Shown: positions 13,875 to 14,603 of the stretch, piece after piece | Layout: each line of letters opens with the position of its first letter | Numbering within the stretch: the first letter of the stretch is position 1 | From: Gemmatimonadota bacterium | GTDB lineage: Bacteria; Gemmatimonadota; Gemmatimonadetes; Longimicrobiales; Longimicrobiaceae | Direction: 5' to 3' | Length of the DNA: 14,603 bases | NCBI GenBank assembly: GCA_019348475.1 | Contig: JAHWJJ010000047.1 | Location: 1-14,603 of the forward strand | Notes under the pieces: model-generated | Seen by the model: the letters and a program-made list of their open reading frames with translations, nothing else | Told to the model about the DNA's origin: nothing | The model's database searches: none | Position numbers and translations under genes: made by a program

Positions 13875-14603
13875 TCAGTCCGCCGCGGCATCCGAGATCA
13901 CCAGGCGCGGCACCGCCACCGGGGCGGGGCGCCGCGACAGCCCCACCACGTGGTGCAGCGGATCGCGCATCACCCCGCGCGTGTCCACCACCAGCCGCGC
14001 CTTCTGGGCCACGCGGGCGTAGTCCACCTCGCTGTGGTCCGTCACCACCACCACCACGTCCGAGTCGGCCAGCGCCGCGTCGGTCAGCGGCACGCTGCGC
14101 AGGGGGAGGTCGTGCACCGGCGTGTGGCCGTCGTCCTTGATGACGGGGCAGAAGGGGTCGTGGTACTCCACCAGCGCGCCCTTCTCCTGCAGCAGACGGA
14201 TCACGTCCAGGGCCGGGCTCTCGCGCAGGTCGTCGATGTCCTTTTTGTACGCCACCCCCAGCACCAGCACGCGGCTTCCCTTTACCGACCGGCCCACGTC
14301 GTTCAGGCAGTCGGCCACCTTTCGCACCACGAACGCCGGCATCTCGCCGTTGATCTCGCTGGCCAGCTCGATCATCCGCGTCTTGAACGCCAGCGTCCGC
14401 ATCTTCCACTGCAGGTAGTGCGGGTCCAGCGGAATGCAGTGCCCCCCCAGCCCCGGGCCCGGGGTGAACTTCATGAAGCCGAACGGCTTGGTGGCCGCCG
14501 CCTCGATCACCTCCCACACGTCCACGCCCAGCTTGTCGCACGCCTGCGCCAGCTCGTTGGCCAGGGCGATGTTGATCATCCGGAAGGTGTTCTCGTACAC
14601 CTT
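13875..14603 (-). CDS. wbpA: UDP-GlcNAc 6-dehydrogenase (WbpA type), C-terminal part, runs off right edge
   Basis: The frame is open to the window end, so the start is outside; an internal GTG at 14600 is not the start, because the preceding codon continues the family sequence (K-V-Y-E-N-T-F-R). The fragment covers the central helix domain and C-terminal nucleotide-sugar binding domain of the UDP-glucose/GDP-mannose dehydrogenase superfamily. TKPFGFMKFTPGPGLGGHCI contains the catalytic cysteine (codon 14438-14436), followed by LVLGVAYKKDIDDLRESPA and VVVTDHSEVDY. The KPFGFM-x-F-x-PGPGLGGHCIP-x-DP form is typical of WbpA/UDP-GlcNAc dehydrogenases, which oxidise C6 of UDP-GlcNAc twice, using 2 NAD, to UDP-GlcNAcA. 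WecC-type UDP-ManNAc dehydrogenase is the alternative, but the pathway genes downstream favour WbpA. It stops 24 bp before the epimerase remnant. Confidence 0.9.
   Translation of the reverse strand, partial: KVYENTFRMINIALANELAQACDKLGVDVWEVIEAAATKPFGFMKFTPGPGLGGHCIPLDPHYLQWKMRTLAFKTRMIELASEINGEMPAFVVRKVADCLNDVGRSVKGSRVLVLGVAYKKDIDDLRESPALDVIRLLQEKGALVEYHDPFCPVIKDDGHTPVHDLPLRSVPLTDAALADSDVVVVVTDHSEVDYARVAQKARLVVDTRGVMRDPLHHVVGLSRRPAPVAVPRLVISDAAAD

Noticed and set aside
1..14603. tRNA, rRNA, transposase or phage genes
   Set aside because: No cloverleaf-like or rRNA sequence and no transposase, integrase or phage motif was seen in any frame I read.

Overview
The window is a GC-rich (roughly 70 percent by eye) piece of a bacterial cell-surface polysaccharide locus, probably O-antigen or capsule/exopolysaccharide. 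Every gene I can support lies on the minus strand, so transcription runs from high to low coordinates. The proteins are typical of a Gram-negative or other diderm bacterium with a Wzx/Wzy-type pathway. The Arg/Ala/Gly-rich codon use and the G-run intergenic repeats remind me of Gemmatimonadota (Longimicrobium-like), but that taxonomic guess is weak.

In transcription order there are four blocks. (1) 14603-11378: the C-terminal part of a UDP-GlcNAc 6-dehydrogenase (WbpA type), a short remnant of a UDP-GlcNAc 2-epimerase-like gene (WecB/WbpI/WlbD family), a WbpE-type sugar aminotransferase and a WlbA-type sugar 3-dehydrogenase. (2) 11003-9654, after a 374-bp repeat-filled gap: a WbpD/WlbB-type N-acetyltransferase and a PglD/NeuD-like acyltransferase. 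(3) 9295-2734, after a 358-bp gap with a possible promoter: Wzz chain-length regulator, an L-2-hydroxyglutarate oxidase-like flavoprotein, an SDR sugar epimerase, an AsnB-type amidotransferase and a second DegT-type aminotransferase, tightly spaced or overlapping. (4) 2385-1, after a 348-bp gap with palindromes: a NodB-like deacetylase, a GNAT acetyltransferase, a WbqC-family protein and the start of a Wzx flippase, all overlapping.

Blocks 1 and 2 together encode the known route UDP-GlcNAc to UDP-GlcNAcA to the 3-keto, then 3-amino, then 2,3-diacetamido uronic acid. The epimerase that would make the manno form survives only as a fragment. The SDR epimerase and the AsnB homologue in block 3 could instead convert the product to a galacto-configured uronamide, as described for Bordetella O-antigen. 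This is inference. The L-2-hydroxyglutarate oxidase is unexpected here and may recycle a by-product of the 3-dehydrogenase. The second aminotransferase, the GNAT protein, the deacetylase and WbqC suggest a second modified amino sugar whose precursor enzymes lie outside the window. There is no glycosyltransferase or Wzy polymerase in the window. The window therefore holds precursor synthesis, chain-length control and export, cut at both ends.
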